A stretch of DNA of 64,000 nt, from the NCBI GenBank assembly GCA_026390165.1, contig JAPLGM010000017.1:1-64000 (forward strand), read 5' to 3'. The DNA is from Campylobacterales bacterium (GTDB lineage: Bacteria > Campylobacterota > Campylobacteria > Campylobacterales > Sulfurimonadaceae). Of this stretch, positions 17,794 to 27,376 are shown one piece after another (positions within the stretch are counted from its first letter, which is position 1; each line of letters opens with the position of its first letter). Below the pieces are notes generated by a model that did not search any database, was not told where the DNA came from, and was given only the letters and a program-made list of their open reading frames with translations. Position numbers and translations under genes: made by a program.

Positions 17794-19695
17794 TTATTTT
17801 TCCTCCTGATAAGTTTTTAACGTAATTTCAAACAAGGCTCCACCTTCTTGGTTACTAACATGAATATCCCCTCCGTGTTTATCGACGATCGCTTTAGCAA
17901 CATTTAGCCCTATCCCCATGCTCATTTTTTTCTCCCCCCCTATGGCAAAATCGAAAATAGACTCAATCATCGATTCCGGTATCCCCCCTGCATTATCAAT
18001 AATTTTGATATTAATCTCTTTTTGGGTGCACGTAAGAGAAATATCAAGATGACGTTTGTCATACGTGAGGGTGTTTTTTTCAAATTCATCGAGTGCGTTA
18101 TTAATAATAATAATCCACACCTGCTCCAATCGTGTCGATATCCCCATGGTTAGACACTCATTGGTGTTGTTGTACATTGTTATGCTGGAAAAAAGTTCCC
18201 CATTGATAGTGATAGGGACAATATGTTTTGCTCGATTTAAAATAATACGAAGTGAATAAATGAGGGTCATGTAAACATTGCACGGCTTCATTATCTCTTT
18301 TCCGGTCCCTGCAAACTCATACATAGAGTTTACAATGGATTGGATCCTTTCAATCCCCTCCTCAATGGGTTGAAAAAAATCAGACGCGTCAGGAATTTTT
18401 TCTTCACACTCCCATTTGAGCAACTCAAGATTCCCTTTGATATAGGTGATAGGGGTATTGATCTCATGGGTAATAGCAGCCGCTAAACGTCCCACAACCA
18501 TCAGTTTTGCATCGCTTAATTTTTCTTCTTTGAGTCGTTCAAGATGGGTGACATCAACAAAATAGAGAATATGATATTTTTCGCTTCGGATCATGGGATT
18601 GGGCATAGAGGTTTTATGGACGGTATAGTAATGTTTGTTCGAATTTAAATCCATCGATACGATACGGTCTTGAATCTCTCCCTGTCGTATGAGTGAAAAT
18701 ATGGATTCAAAAACCCCTTTATGAGAAGACTTTTTGGAGAGTATGGAGGTGAGTGAGTCATGATTTTCGACCATCCACTCCCACAAATTAGATGAAGCAA
18801 AAAACTCTTCACTGTTGGTGTATCCGTTGAGTTGCAAAAAGCTTCGGTTGGTTAATATCGCTTCATGTCGATGATTAAAAAGAATCGCCAATGAGGAGTC
18901 TTGATCAATAAGTTGTTCCATACTGGCGAGAATTGCTCGATTCGTTTCACTAACATCTTGACCGATAAATACAATTTCTTCAATTGCTCCATGCCCGCTG
19001 CGAATGGCATAGATTGTAGCATCAACCATAATAGAGTTACCCTTAGAGGTAATGAGTTCGATGGTTCCTCGATAGATCTCTCCTGCTTCAAGCTGTTTGC
19101 GTATTATCGAGCGTAAATAGATCCAAAAACGGCGTTCAACGAATCGCATCCAGTGAAAATTAAGAAGATCTTCATTCGAGTACTCCAACAATTTTAAGAG
19201 GCGATCGTTGGCATCAATAATCGTCCCATCTTCGTGCATCCGAACCAAAAGGGTTGTTTTGGAGATGGCATCAAACATCAGATTGATCTGTTTGAATGCT
19301 TTCTGGGCTTGCTTTTTCTCTAAAGAGTGTTGCACTAGACGTTCAGCGACCTTTTTGACGGCGCTTGGCAAAAGAGGCTTTAGAAGATATTTGTCAACCC
19401 CTACATCAATGGCTTGCAAAAAGAGATCGCTTCCGTGTGCACTTGAGATGACCACGGTTTTAATATCTGGATTTTCGGCTTTACTAATGCTGATTGTATC
19501 AAAAACATTAGGGGTCATAGTGGTTGGATGAAGGATGAGAAGATCAATATCATAAAAAGAGTGGGGTAAATACCCTTGTATAGTCACGTGGGCATCTACC
19601 GTTTTCAAAATATCGTAAAACGGATCAGAGATGTGTGGGGAATTTTTTTCATACACCCAATCGGTAACATATACAATTCGAATAATTTCAGTCAT
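17794..19695 (-). CDS. Hybrid sensor histidine kinase: degenerate receiver, two PAS domains, kinase core
   Basis: 633 residues, cytoplasmic. Residues 1-125 have a receiver fold, but the strand that should carry the phospho-aspartate reads DLLILHPTTMTP, so Asp is His; the lysine (KYLLKPL) is kept. PAS domains follow at about 140-250 (MHEDGTIIDANDRLLKLLEYSNEDL) and 270-390 (NHRHEAILTNRSFLQL). The dimerisation helix has the histidine in LAAAITHEINTPITYIKG; the ATPase has NNALDEF, DNAGGIP and GIGLNVAKAIVDKHGG. First gene of a three-gene operon; the next start is directly after its stop. Confidence 0.9.
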   Translation of the reverse strand: MTEIIRIVYVTDWVYEKNSPHISDPFYDILKTVDAHVTIQGYLPHSFYDIDLLILHPTTMTPNVFDTISISKAENPDIKTVVISSAHGSDLFLQAIDVGVDKYLLKPLLPSAVKKVAERLVQHSLEKKQAQKAFKQINLMFDAISKTTLLVRMHEDGTIIDANDRLLKLLEYSNEDLLNFHWMRFVERRFWIYLRSIIRKQLEAGEIYRGTIELITSKGNSIMVDATIYAIRSGHGAIEEIVFIGQDVSETNRAILASMEQLIDQDSSLAILFNHRHEAILTNRSFLQLNGYTNSEEFFASSNLWEWMVENHDSLTSILSKKSSHKGVFESIFSLIRQGEIQDRIVSMDLNSNKHYYTVHKTSMPNPMIRSEKYHILYFVDVTHLERLKEEKLSDAKLMVVGRLAAAITHEINTPITYIKGNLELLKWECEEKIPDASDFFQPIEEGIERIQSIVNSMYEFAGTGKEIMKPCNVYMTLIYSLRIILNRAKHIVPITINGELFSSITMYNNTNECLTMGISTRLEQVWIIIINNALDEFEKNTLTYDKRHLDISLTCTQKEINIKIIDNAGGIPESMIESIFDFAIGGEKKMSMGIGLNVAKAIVDKHGGDIHVSNQEGGALFEITLKTYQEEK

Positions 19696-19723
19696 ATTCT
19701 CACATTTATTCTTAAGATTTTAG

Positions 19724-19729
19724 ATTATA
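19724..19729 (-). promoter_or_regulatory. -10 box for the histidine kinase operon
   Basis: Minus strand TATATAATC contains TATAAT about 29 bases before the kinase ATG. It lies among direct repeats of AAGATT at 19714, 19732 and 19749 (17-18 base spacing), which could be regulator sites. Confidence 0.4.
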
Positions 19730-19861
19730 TAAAGATTTTTATTACGTAAAGATTCTTACTTTTTTTATCGTCCTTATTGTAGTCTATTTTAGACCATTTG
19801 TAGCTACTATTCACGGAACTTTTGTTAAGATAGCGTATTAGAACACCGAAAAAGGAGTGAT

Positions 19862-20353
19862 ATGAGATTTTCAATTATAGTTTTATGTACGATTTTAGGA
19901 TTTAGCGGTTGCGCACAGAAGGGGGCGTTTGATATGTTCAAGATAGATGTCTCCCATGAACGTTCGGTAGAACAGCTACGAACAGGGGCTATACTAGAAT
20001 CGTTGGAAACCAAAGCCCTTCTCTCAGCTGTGTATCTCAATCCTGTTTATCCTGAAACATATAACGATGGGGAGTATTTCATTGGGGCATTTTATTTCAG
20101 CAAAGGGCTTCGTAATGTTAAGAAATGGGATCTCGATACTTTTGGTTATACGTTAACGCTCAATGGGCAAAAAGCTACCTTGTTCGAAGAGTTAAAAGAG
20201 ACCGATCCAAGACGGGCGCTTATTCCCGTCCAAAATAACTGGAATAAATACTATCTTATTCGGTTCGATACTGCGCCAGAGGGGAATTTAACTCTACTCC
20301 TCGAAAACAATCAGACTGGGTCGGTTGCACTAAGTTATCCAAAAGGGAAGTAA
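19862..20353 (+). CDS. Small lipoprotein, unknown function
   Basis: 163 residues. Signal peptide RFSIIVLCTILGFSGCAQ ends in a lipobox with C18 as lipidation site. The mature part has alternating strands (TFGYTLTLNGQKATLF, KYYLIRFDTAPEGNLTLLLEN), consistent with a small beta domain. AAGGAGTG precedes ATG. The last 98 bases overlap the end of the convergent slt gene. No family recognised. Confidence 0.75.
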   Translation: MRFSIIVLCTILGFSGCAQKGAFDMFKIDVSHERSVEQLRTGAILESLETKALLSAVYLNPVYPETYNDGEYFIGAFYFSKGLRNVKKWDLDTFGYTLTLNGQKATLFEELKETDPRRALIPVQNNWNKYYLIRFDTAPEGNLTLLLENNQTGSVALSYPKGK

Positions 20354-21911
20354 TTGCGATCTCTTCCCCTAGTATTTTTTTGTAGATAACGTAATTGGCA
20401 AGGACCCGCTTGCCATATTCTCGATTCTCCGTATTCCCCACAAGCTCCATACTCATAAACGGCTCGTGCTCCCCTTCTAAAAACTGTCCCGTATTTAAAA
20501 TTAACCGTTTCGTAGAACCTAAACCGCCATTATAAGCATACGCTTTAAGGACAGGATTAAAAAGGGTTCGATCAATATGTTTCATGTGCTCGATTGCGTA
20601 GGGGATATTATAAGCAGGATTAAACATATCATTATAAGAAGTTACTTTCAAGGGGAGACTTTTTGAGATAGTGTCCACATTAAACGGCATCAACTGCATT
20701 AATCCAAGGGCAAAAGAGCGAGAAATTAATCCGGGGATCATCCGCGTCTCTTGACGCATTAGGGCATACATAAACGCTTTTTGATCGGTGGTGAGTGTTG
20801 TCATATAGGCATCGTAAGGCATCGTAAAATTATGGATGAAGGGGGTGTAAGCACGTTCGATAATATAGGCTTGAACGGCAAGGGAATCCTCTCCATCATA
20901 GCGGTTGATAAGGTCAACAACATTCTCTTTGGTCGAAGCCATAATCTCATCATTGAGTGCATTCCACGCGAAAGGGTCATCCCCTTTGAAACTACTTTTT
21001 TGACTTGTGGGGAGTGTTGTAAAATAGTTTTCGGCTTCTATCCCTATCTTCTCTTTTGCCCATAACGCGTACATATTAAGGTCAAGACTTTGGGAGAGGG
21101 TATTGAGGGTTGATGGCTCATGAGTGAGTTGATAAAGCCAAAAGGTGGTTCGGTCTTGATCCATTTTTGAGTTTGCCAGCTTTTGAGCCTCTTTTATATG
21201 AAAAAGGGCATTATCCTTTCGTCCATAGCGAAGGGCATTCATCCCCAGATAAAAATGGGTTTGGAAATCATAACACCCGCCACTCACCTCGGAGAGAGAG
21301 CGTTGCGCAAGGGTCATCTTCGGATCGGTAATAACGGTATAGGCAAATTGTCCGAAACCTTTTAAAACGGTGAGAGTTTTGAGGGTATCGGTATCGATCG
21401 TATGGTTAAAATGCTCTTGGTGGTAGATTGGTGTTGTGATTAAAAAAAGTCTCAGTGACGCACCAATATCCCTAAAGGGGGTGAGCTGATTGGGTTGGTT
21501 CATAGTACGTAACCACTGAACGTTTCCAAATTTATCCCCAAGTTTCGTCGCAAGCTGCTCTCGCTCACTGTTTTGAAGAGTTTGGGCTTTTGCAGGGGTG
21601 AGGGCGAGATAGAGGCAATCATCCGCTTCGATCGTTAGAAGTTCATTTGAGGGCTTCTGGAGACATTGTGCGGTATAGATGATCTCTGCTTCGTCGGTTT
21701 TTTTGGCATAATCCAATAAAAAACGGGTATTAACCCTATCCATCTGATAAAAAGCGTCACGTGCTTGTGACGCATTAATATCTTGGTGGAGAAATTGCCA
21801 GATAAGAAAGTTTTTTTCAGGCGAAGGGGGCTCAATGGTGATCTCATCCAACGTTACATCTGCAAAACAGGAGGAGAAGAGGGCAAGACAAAGGAGGAGT
21901 GAACGCTTCAA
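20256..21911 (-). CDS. slt: Soluble lytic murein transglycosylase
   Basis: 551 residues with signal peptide [17 protein letters not shown] (periplasmic). A long helical U-domain (residues 30-380) precedes the SLT catalytic domain: the glutamate is in LMRQETRMIPGLISRSFALG, followed by LMQLMPFNVD, and AYAYNGGLGSTKR is the downstream motif. It cleaves glycan strands to 1,6-anhydro-MurNAc products. It overlaps yggT by 4 bases at its start. The C-terminal 30 residues run into the convergent lipoprotein gene. Confidence 0.9.
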   Translation of the reverse strand: MKRSLLLCLALFSSCFADVTLDEITIEPPSPEKNFLIWQFLHQDINASQARDAFYQMDRVNTRFLLDYAKKTDEAEIIYTAQCLQKPSNELLTIEADDCLYLALTPAKAQTLQNSEREQLATKLGDKFGNVQWLRTMNQPNQLTPFRDIGASLRLFLITTPIYHQEHFNHTIDTDTLKTLTVLKGFGQFAYTVITDPKMTLAQRSLSEVSGGCYDFQTHFYLGMNALRYGRKDNALFHIKEAQKLANSKMDQDRTTFWLYQLTHEPSTLNTLSQSLDLNMYALWAKEKIGIEAENYFTTLPTSQKSSFKGDDPFAWNALNDEIMASTKENVVDLINRYDGEDSLAVQAYIIERAYTPFIHNFTMPYDAYMTTLTTDQKAFMYALMRQETRMIPGLISRSFALGLMQLMPFNVDTISKSLPLKVTSYNDMFNPAYNIPYAIEHMKHIDRTLFNPVLKAYAYNGGLGSTKRLILNTGQFLEGEHEPFMSMELVGNTENREYGKRVLANYVIYKKILGEEIAITSLLDNLVQPTQSDCFRGVELNSPLAQYRTE

Positions 21912-22195
21912 TGGATTACCATTGCATTGATAATATTGACCAATACTACATCGATGATATTGAGCGAAACGATCAAAATTATGGGGGCCAAATCAAGTCC
22001 GTTAAAAACCGTCGGCATCATCCGTCGAATCAGGGCATAGGCAGGCTCTGTAAGACGATGGATGATTTGAACGATAGGGTTATAGGGGTCAGGTCGAACC
22101 CATGAGAGGAGGGCTCCGATGATAACGATCCATGTGTACACTGTGAGGAGCGAATGGACGATACCGCCCAAGCCTGATACGATACCTTCTATCAT
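21908..22195 (-). CDS. yggT: YggT family membrane protein
   Basis: 95 residues with two hydrophobic segments: about 12-30 ([18 protein letters not shown]) and 68-90. [29 protein letters not shown] between them is the family signature. The family has been linked to osmotic stress and cell division site proteins, but its role is not settled. It overlaps gltX and slt by 4 bases each, so the three are cotranscribed. Confidence 0.88.
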   Translation of the reverse strand: MIEGIVSGLGGIVHSLLTVYTWIVIIGALLSWVRPDPYNPIVQIIHRLTEPAYALIRRMMPTVFNGLDLAPIILIVSLNIIDVVLVNIINAMVIH

Positions 22196-23490
22196 TTGAC
22201 CACCTCTTTGAGATAATTTTTGAGATGGGTATAAAGATCATTTAACTCAGGTCCGTGTTCTGACCCTCCGATAAGAATCCGAAGAGGTTTAAAAAGATTT
22301 TTTCCTTTTAATCCCGAGTGTTGCATTAAATAGCTCTTATAGGAGTCGTAATCATCAAAATGGGGTGCTTTTATCGTCAATTCACGAAGAAGTTCAAACC
22401 CCTCTTTGAATTCATCGGGGACAATTTTAGGGGCAAATATAGCTTCTATTTTAGAACGTAACTCTTTGAGGGTGCTCACTTCATCCAAAAAGACTTTGGC
22501 AAGCCGCCCGATATCTTCATCGGCAAATCCGACGTAGCGGGAGAGCTCTTTGGGATCAAGACCACGCAAATGTTCACGGTTGATAAATTTGAGTTTATCA
22601 ATGTCGAAATGGGCAGGGGATTTGGAGATGGTGGTGAGTTCAAACCACTTGATCGCCTCTTCGAGGGTGAAGATTTCGAGTGGAGTTTTATTCCCCATTA
22701 AGATGAGATAGTTGATAATAGCTGCAGGTAAAAATCCCTCTTCCAAAAGCCATTTGACACTGGAAGCATCATCCCTCTTGGACATTTTTTTCCCCTCATT
22801 GTTGAGAATAATGGGCAAGTGGGCATATTCGATAGCACGATCATACCCCAATGCGTGTTGGATCGCCATCTGTTTTGGGGTATTGGTGAGATGATCTTCC
22901 CCACGAATAATGAGAGAGACATCGGAGAGCATATCATCCACCGCGCAAGCAAAATTGTACGTTGGATATTTATCGGCACGCATAATGATAAAGCTGTCTA
23001 TATCATCAGGGGCAAAAGTCGATTCCCCTTTGATAAGATCGCGTACCGTGAGCGGATGTGACGGTTTTTTCAAACGAATGGTAAAGGGGGCCATATTATC
23101 AATCACTTGATCGGCAGAAAGATTTTCACACTCTCCATCATAACGGTAGGCTATTTTATCCTCTTTGGACTTCTCCCTCTTGCCTTCAAGGGTCTCAGGG
23201 GTACAAAAACAGCTAAACGCTTTTTTATCGTGTAAAAGTTGCAGTGCCATGGCACGGTGAAAACGGAGATTATTGCTTTGAAGCTGATGCTCTTCGTGGG
23301 TAATCCCAAAAAGGGCAAGAAGTGCAATAATCTCATCCTCTTTCCCAGGGATATTACGCTCTTTATCGGTATCTTCGATACGGATTAAAAGAGGTTCAGA
23401 GCGTTTTTGAGACATAATATAGTTGAAAAGGGCGACTCGAAGATTGCCAATGTGCATATCTCCAGTGGGGCTAGGGGCAAAACGAAGCAT
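22192..23490 (-). CDS. gltX: Glutamyl-tRNA synthetase, GluRS2 type (probably specific for tRNA-Gln)
   Basis: 432 residues from ATG at 23490, preceded by TTAGGAATTTTA; the longer ORF start at 23550 adds 20 hydrophobic residues before the conserved start and is rejected. HIGH motif is HIGN in [18 protein letters not shown] is [11 protein letters not shown]. The start [17 protein letters not shown] matches the Helicobacter pylori GluRS2 group, which charges tRNA-Gln with glutamate for later conversion by GatCAB. A second GluRS for tRNA-Glu should lie elsewhere. Specificity is inferred from family membership. Confidence 0.92.
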   Translation of the reverse strand: MLRFAPSPTGDMHIGNLRVALFNYIMSQKRSEPLLIRIEDTDKERNIPGKEDEIIALLALFGITHEEHQLQSNNLRFHRAMALQLLHDKKAFSCFCTPETLEGKREKSKEDKIAYRYDGECENLSADQVIDNMAPFTIRLKKPSHPLTVRDLIKGESTFAPDDIDSFIIMRADKYPTYNFACAVDDMLSDVSLIIRGEDHLTNTPKQMAIQHALGYDRAIEYAHLPIILNNEGKKMSKRDDASSVKWLLEEGFLPAAIINYLILMGNKTPLEIFTLEEAIKWFELTTISKSPAHFDIDKLKFINREHLRGLDPKELSRYVGFADEDIGRLAKVFLDEVSTLKELRSKIEAIFAPKIVPDEFKEGFELLRELTIKAPHFDDYDSYKSYLMQHSGLKGKNLFKPLRILIGGSEHGPELNDLYTHLKNYLKEVVK

Positions 23491-23562
23491 TAAAATTCCT
23501 AAGATAAATATGAATGAAATTCTAGCAGAAAAGAGTTTAAGATGAATCAAGTGCTGATTTCA

Positions 23563-24381
23563 TCAATCCTTCATATTTTCTCGTATACGGCGAGCTGCAT
23601 TAACAAAACGGGTACTATCATAGCCCATTTTTAATACGATTTTAGCCCCCTCTTCAATACTGGCATCACTCAATTGTTCTTTTACATTGATAGCCGTACG
23701 TACTGCTTTTAATGCAAGTACCATATCTTTGATCTCGCTATCTATTTCTTTTTCATTGTCAATATTTTCCATTAGCTCTGCGAAGATAGTTTCAAAATTC
23801 CAATGCTTAAATAATAATGCACATATCTTTGTCGAGGTAGTTCCGGTAAAATCGCTCTCTACTTGTGATATAGAACTACTCTGCATTAATGCATCGCGGA
23901 ACATCTCTCCATACGAGCTTTCAACCACCTCTTTTGCGATTAATACTTTCCCCGTTTCCATAATAAATGCAATAGGAATCATAATCTTCGCTCTTTGAAC
24001 GTCGATGCCCATATACCATTGAAACATCAAAGCATTTTGCATAGCGCTTATTTTGGAAAAATCTTCATTACTGATAGCGTAAGGTGACATATCGATTTCA
24101 AAATTTCGTTCCATGGTAGCTTTAAGAGCGGATGCTCTTACTGTATTCAAGCCAAATAACGTAACCGCCTGCATTACAGAAACAATATGATTTTTCAGTC
24201 CAAAAACCGGTGCATTTACTTTGGCCAATATTCCAGCTGTCAAAAGAGGATCCCCTTCAATGATAGAAACAATAGTTTTCATATTCGGTTCACCCATACG
24301 AAACGCTTCTTCTAATTTAATGATAGACTGGGGGAAAGGTGGAAGCGAATTGATTTTAGAAATAATAGATTCAAATCCCAT
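23563..24381 (-). CDS. HDOD-domain protein
   Basis: 272 residues, cytoplasmic. LPPFPQSIIKLEEAF and IIEGDPLLTAGILAKVNAPVFGLKNHIVSVMQAVTLFGLNTVRASAL are the HDOD core, related to HD phosphohydrolases but without the HD metal pair. Such proteins act in signalling. AAGGAGACATT precedes ATG. It lies upstream of gltX but with its own 160-base leader shared with the divergent nadE promoter. Confidence 0.88.
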   Translation of the reverse strand: MGFESIISKINSLPPFPQSIIKLEEAFRMGEPNMKTIVSIIEGDPLLTAGILAKVNAPVFGLKNHIVSVMQAVTLFGLNTVRASALKATMERNFEIDMSPYAISNEDFSKISAMQNALMFQWYMGIDVQRAKIMIPIAFIMETGKVLIAKEVVESSYGEMFRDALMQSSSISQVESDFTGTTSTKICALLFKHWNFETIFAELMENIDNEKEIDSEIKDMVLALKAVRTAINVKEQLSDASIEEGAKIVLKMGYDSTRFVNAARRIRENMKD

Positions 24382-24506
24382 AATGTCTCCTTTATTACTT
24401 AAAAACTAAATGTTACCATAAAAGATTTAACCGTATAACCGCAATGATGCTTCAAGGAGTCACAAAATATGACTGCCTGAAATATACAAAAGATTATAGA
24501 ATTAGT

Positions 24507-24512
24507 TATAAT
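24507..24512 (+). promoter_or_regulatory. -10 box for nadE
   Basis: TTAGTTATAATACAAATC contains TATAAT 33 bases before the nadE GTG start. Confidence 0.5.
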
Positions 24513-24544
24513 ACAAATCGTTTAGAATAAAACAAGGTGTACGT

Positions 24545-25345
24545 GTGAACAAATATCAATTAATCAGCCATTATTTAGAAAATTTTTTGAGTCATGAAGT
24601 ACGTAAAACAGGTCTCAGAAAAGTAGTGGTCGGGTTAAGTGGCGGACTTGATTCAGCGGTGGTTGCGGTATTGGCACATCGAGTATTTGGGGATGATCTG
24701 TTGTGTATAAAGATGCCCTCTCATTTCTCGTCACAAAGCAGCTTAGATGATGCAGATGAACTTTGTGAAACCTTTTCCCTTCGTTGCGAGACTCAGAGTA
24801 TTGAAGCGATGGTGAGGGCGTATTACACGGCAGATATGTCACCGCTTCGGGTGGGAAACCTCTCGGCACGGTTACGAATGGTGACACTGTTCGATATATC
24901 GGCACGTGAAGGAGCTTTGGTTCTGGGAACCAGTAATAAAAGTGAATTGATGCTCGGATACGGAACGCTGTATGGTGATTTGGCCAGTGCCCTTAATCCT
25001 ATTGGTGATCTGTACAAAACAGAGGTGTTTGAACTAGCGAGGGAGTTAGGGGTGAATGCTTCGATACTGACGAAAGCCCCCTCGGCAGATTTGTGGGAAG
25101 GGCAGAGCGATGAAACCGAAATTGGCTATTCCTACAGTGATCTTGATCGAGTTTTACGTGGATACGTCGAAGCACGTCATACTAAAGAAGAGCTCATAGA
25201 GTTGGGAGAAGATCCAGAACTCGTAGAGATGGTGATAGAGCGTATTTATAAAAACCAGTTTAAGCGAAAAATGCCACTAATCGCGAAATTGACATCGCGA
25301 ACGATTAACCATGATTTTAATTATCCAAGAGATATAACTTTATAG
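24545..25345 (+). CDS. nadE: NAD synthetase, ammonia-dependent
   Basis: 266 residues; forms NAD from deamido-NAD, ATP and ammonia. The ATP pyrophosphatase loop is VVGLSGGLDSAVVAVLA, LGTSNKSELMLGYGTLYGDLA is the deamido-NAD site, and KAPSADLWEGQSDETEIGYSY closes the active site. There is no glutaminase domain. The start codon is GTG at 24545 with ACAAGG upstream. It begins the nadE-degT-lpxK-argB unit; nadE beside lpxK is known in Campylobacter. Confidence 0.94.
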   Translation: MNKYQLISHYLENFLSHEVRKTGLRKVVVGLSGGLDSAVVAVLAHRVFGDDLLCIKMPSHFSSQSSLDDADELCETFSLRCETQSIEAMVRAYYTADMSPLRVGNLSARLRMVTLFDISAREGALVLGTSNKSELMLGYGTLYGDLASALNPIGDLYKTEVFELARELGVNASILTKAPSADLWEGQSDETEIGYSYSDLDRVLRGYVEARHTKEELIELGEDPELVEMVIERIYKNQFKRKMPLIAKLTSRTINHDFNYPRDITL

Positions 25346-25355
25346 AGGAGTTTTT

Positions 25356-26474
25356 ATGAAAATACCATTTTACCGTGTTAATGTTGGCGGAGATGAGCGT
25401 GAAAAGATTGATGAAGTGCTTGATGGTGAAGCACCGAATATTGTTGAAGAATTGGAATCTGCCTTTGAGTCGTATATCGGTGCGAAGTATGCACTGGCAA
25501 CCTCTCATGGTACCTCGGCACTGCATTTGGCAATGTTAGCGATTGATTTGAAACGGGGCGACAAAGTATTGTGTTCGATCAATGCATTCCCTTCTGTCCC
25601 TGAAGTCGTGCGTCATTTTGATGCGGAGCCAATTTTTGTAGATATAGATCCTGATCTTTTTAGTATGGATTTAGACAAGCTCGAAGCACATTTGGCGGAG
25701 CATAAATCCAAAAAACTCAAAGCAGTCATTGTATCGCACATTGCTGGGCAAAGTATTAATTTGGATAGATTGTACAGTATCGCCAAAATGTATGATGTGA
25801 AAGTTATCGAAGATGCGTCCGATGCGTTGGGTGCAACCTATAGAGGGGCTAAAATTGGCTCTACGGGTGCAACGATTACCTGTTTTGATTTCAGTCCTCA
25901 TTTACGACGCAATGTATGTAATGGCGGTATGCTTGTTAGTGATGACGAAGAAATTATTGAACGGGCAAAGTCGTTGCGTTATCATGCCCTCTCAACGGAT
26001 GATGATGCCCTCGGGTACGTTTATGACGTGAGCGATATCGGGAGTGAATACACAATCAGCCCCCTTGATGCGGCGATAATTTTGGTTCAGTTGGAAAAAC
26101 AAGATGAAATTATTGAGCGTCAGCAAGCAATTGCGGCACTTTTTAAAAAGAAATTAGCCAAGGCTCCTCATATTACGTTGCCAGTAGTAGCCGAAGAGCA
26201 TATTTTTTCCCTCTATATTGTTAAGATTGATAAAAACCGAGATTCTTTTGCACGCGAACTAAGTACACTGGGTATTGAAACAGGATTGCATTATATCCCG
26301 TTGCATTTACTGAACTATTATAAATCGAAATATTCTCTTCGTATCAATGATTTTCCTGTAGCACTGCGCAATTTTAGCCAAGTACTTTCGATCCCCAATT
26401 ATGCCGCTTTGAGCGATAAAGAGGTGGATCTCATTTGTAAGGCAATTTTGGAAGTAGCGTCTACGCGCGTTTGA
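25356..26474 (+). CDS. DegT/DnrJ/EryC1/StrS-like protein lacking the PLP lysine
   Basis: 372 residues with the complete DegT aminotransferase fold: TSHGTSALHLAMLA, then EDASDALGATYRG holding the PLP-pyridine aspartate. Where family members have FSFHPVKHITTGEGG, this protein reads FDFSPHLRRNVCNGG, so the Schiff-base lysine aligns with leucine. It cannot be a normal aminotransferase. Relatives with His at this place are dehydratases; Leu suggests loss of PLP chemistry or a new role. It lies between nadE and lpxK, overlapping lpxK by 4 bases. GAGGAGTTTTT precedes ATG. Confidence 0.85.
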   Translation: MKIPFYRVNVGGDEREKIDEVLDGEAPNIVEELESAFESYIGAKYALATSHGTSALHLAMLAIDLKRGDKVLCSINAFPSVPEVVRHFDAEPIFVDIDPDLFSMDLDKLEAHLAEHKSKKLKAVIVSHIAGQSINLDRLYSIAKMYDVKVIEDASDALGATYRGAKIGSTGATITCFDFSPHLRRNVCNGGMLVSDDEEIIERAKSLRYHALSTDDDALGYVYDVSDIGSEYTISPLDAAIILVQLEKQDEIIERQQAIAALFKKKLAKAPHITLPVVAEEHIFSLYIVKIDKNRDSFARELSTLGIETGLHYIPLHLLNYYKSKYSLRINDFPVALRNFSQVLSIPNYAALSDKEVDLICKAILEVASTRV

Positions 26475-27376
26475 AACGTTCGTTAGTCCAATGGGGTGAG
26501 AGCTATCTCTATTGCCCCTCACGTATGCAAAAAATCCTCTCCCTTATTCTTCTCCCTCTAAGCTGGATTTATTGTTTACTCAGCTTTATCCGTTATCGTC
26601 TTAGTACCCCTAAGAAGTTTGGGATACCTGTCATAAGCGTCGGAAATTTAACCGTCGGTGGAAGCGGGAAAACCCCACTAGTCACAGCTCTTGCATCTCA
26701 TTTCCAGAGACCCGCTATTGTATTGCGCGGATATGGACGTCAAAGTAAAGGGATGATAGTCGTCAAAGATGGCTCTATTTTATGCGATACCCTTATCAGT
26801 GGTGATGAAGCAATGCTTTATGCTACAACGCTTCCTAATGCCGTGGTGATTGTCAGTGAAAAGAGGGAGCTTGCACTCCTTGAAGCGAAGAAGATGGGGT
26901 GTGAGGTGGTGTTTCTCGATGATGGATACGGTAAGCATGGGATTAAGAAGCTTGATCTCCTTATCGATGTTCAAACGCCCAACCATTTTTGTCTTCCCAG
27001 TGGTGCCTATCGTGAAAAGCTATGGAGTGGTAAAAAAGTCGTTATGGTGAGAGAAGGGGAGAGCTTTAATCGTCATGTAACCGTTCAAAATCCAACGTCG
27101 AATATGGTTTTAGTGACAGCCATCGCTCGCCCCCAACGACTGGATATCTATTTGCCAAAGGTGTTTGAGAAAATCTATTTTGAAGATCACCATTTTTTTA
27201 CCCTTGAGGAGCTTCAAGCAATTATTCGTCGAACGGGGGCAACGAGTTTGCTTATTACTCAGAAAGACTTGGTTAAAATAGCGCACTTTAATCTCACTCT
27301 TTCGGTATTAATGCTCTCTTTGGAGCTTGACGAAGAGTTAATAACCACTGTAAAGGATTATGTTTATGCAACGTAA
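26471..27376 (+). CDS. lpxK: Tetraacyldisaccharide 4'-kinase
   Basis: 301 residues. Phosphorylates the 4' position of the lipid A disaccharide at the inner membrane. An N-terminal hydrophobic stretch (ILSLILLPLSWIYCLLSFI, about 17-35) anchors it, and the P-loop is VGNLTVGGSGKTPLV. EVVFLDDGYGKHGIKKLDLLI is the LpxK signature (usual form DDGFQH). The start is TTG at 26471, overlapping the preceding stop as TTGA. Confidence 0.92.
   Translation: MKRSLVQWGESYLYCPSRMQKILSLILLPLSWIYCLLSFIRYRLSTPKKFGIPVISVGNLTVGGSGKTPLVTALASHFQRPAIVLRGYGRQSKGMIVVKDGSILCDTLISGDEAMLYATTLPNAVVIVSEKRELALLEAKKMGCEVVFLDDGYGKHGIKKLDLLIDVQTPNHFCLPSGAYREKLWSGKKVVMVREGESFNRHVTVQNPTSNMVLVTAIARPQRLDIYLPKVFEKIYFEDHHFFTLEELQAIIRRTGATSLLITQKDLVKIAHFNLTLSVLMLSLELDEELITTVKDYVYAT

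Noticed and set aside
23491-23550. 20-residue extension of gltX
   Set aside because: The conserved start [10 protein letters not shown] has its own ribosome site at 23490.
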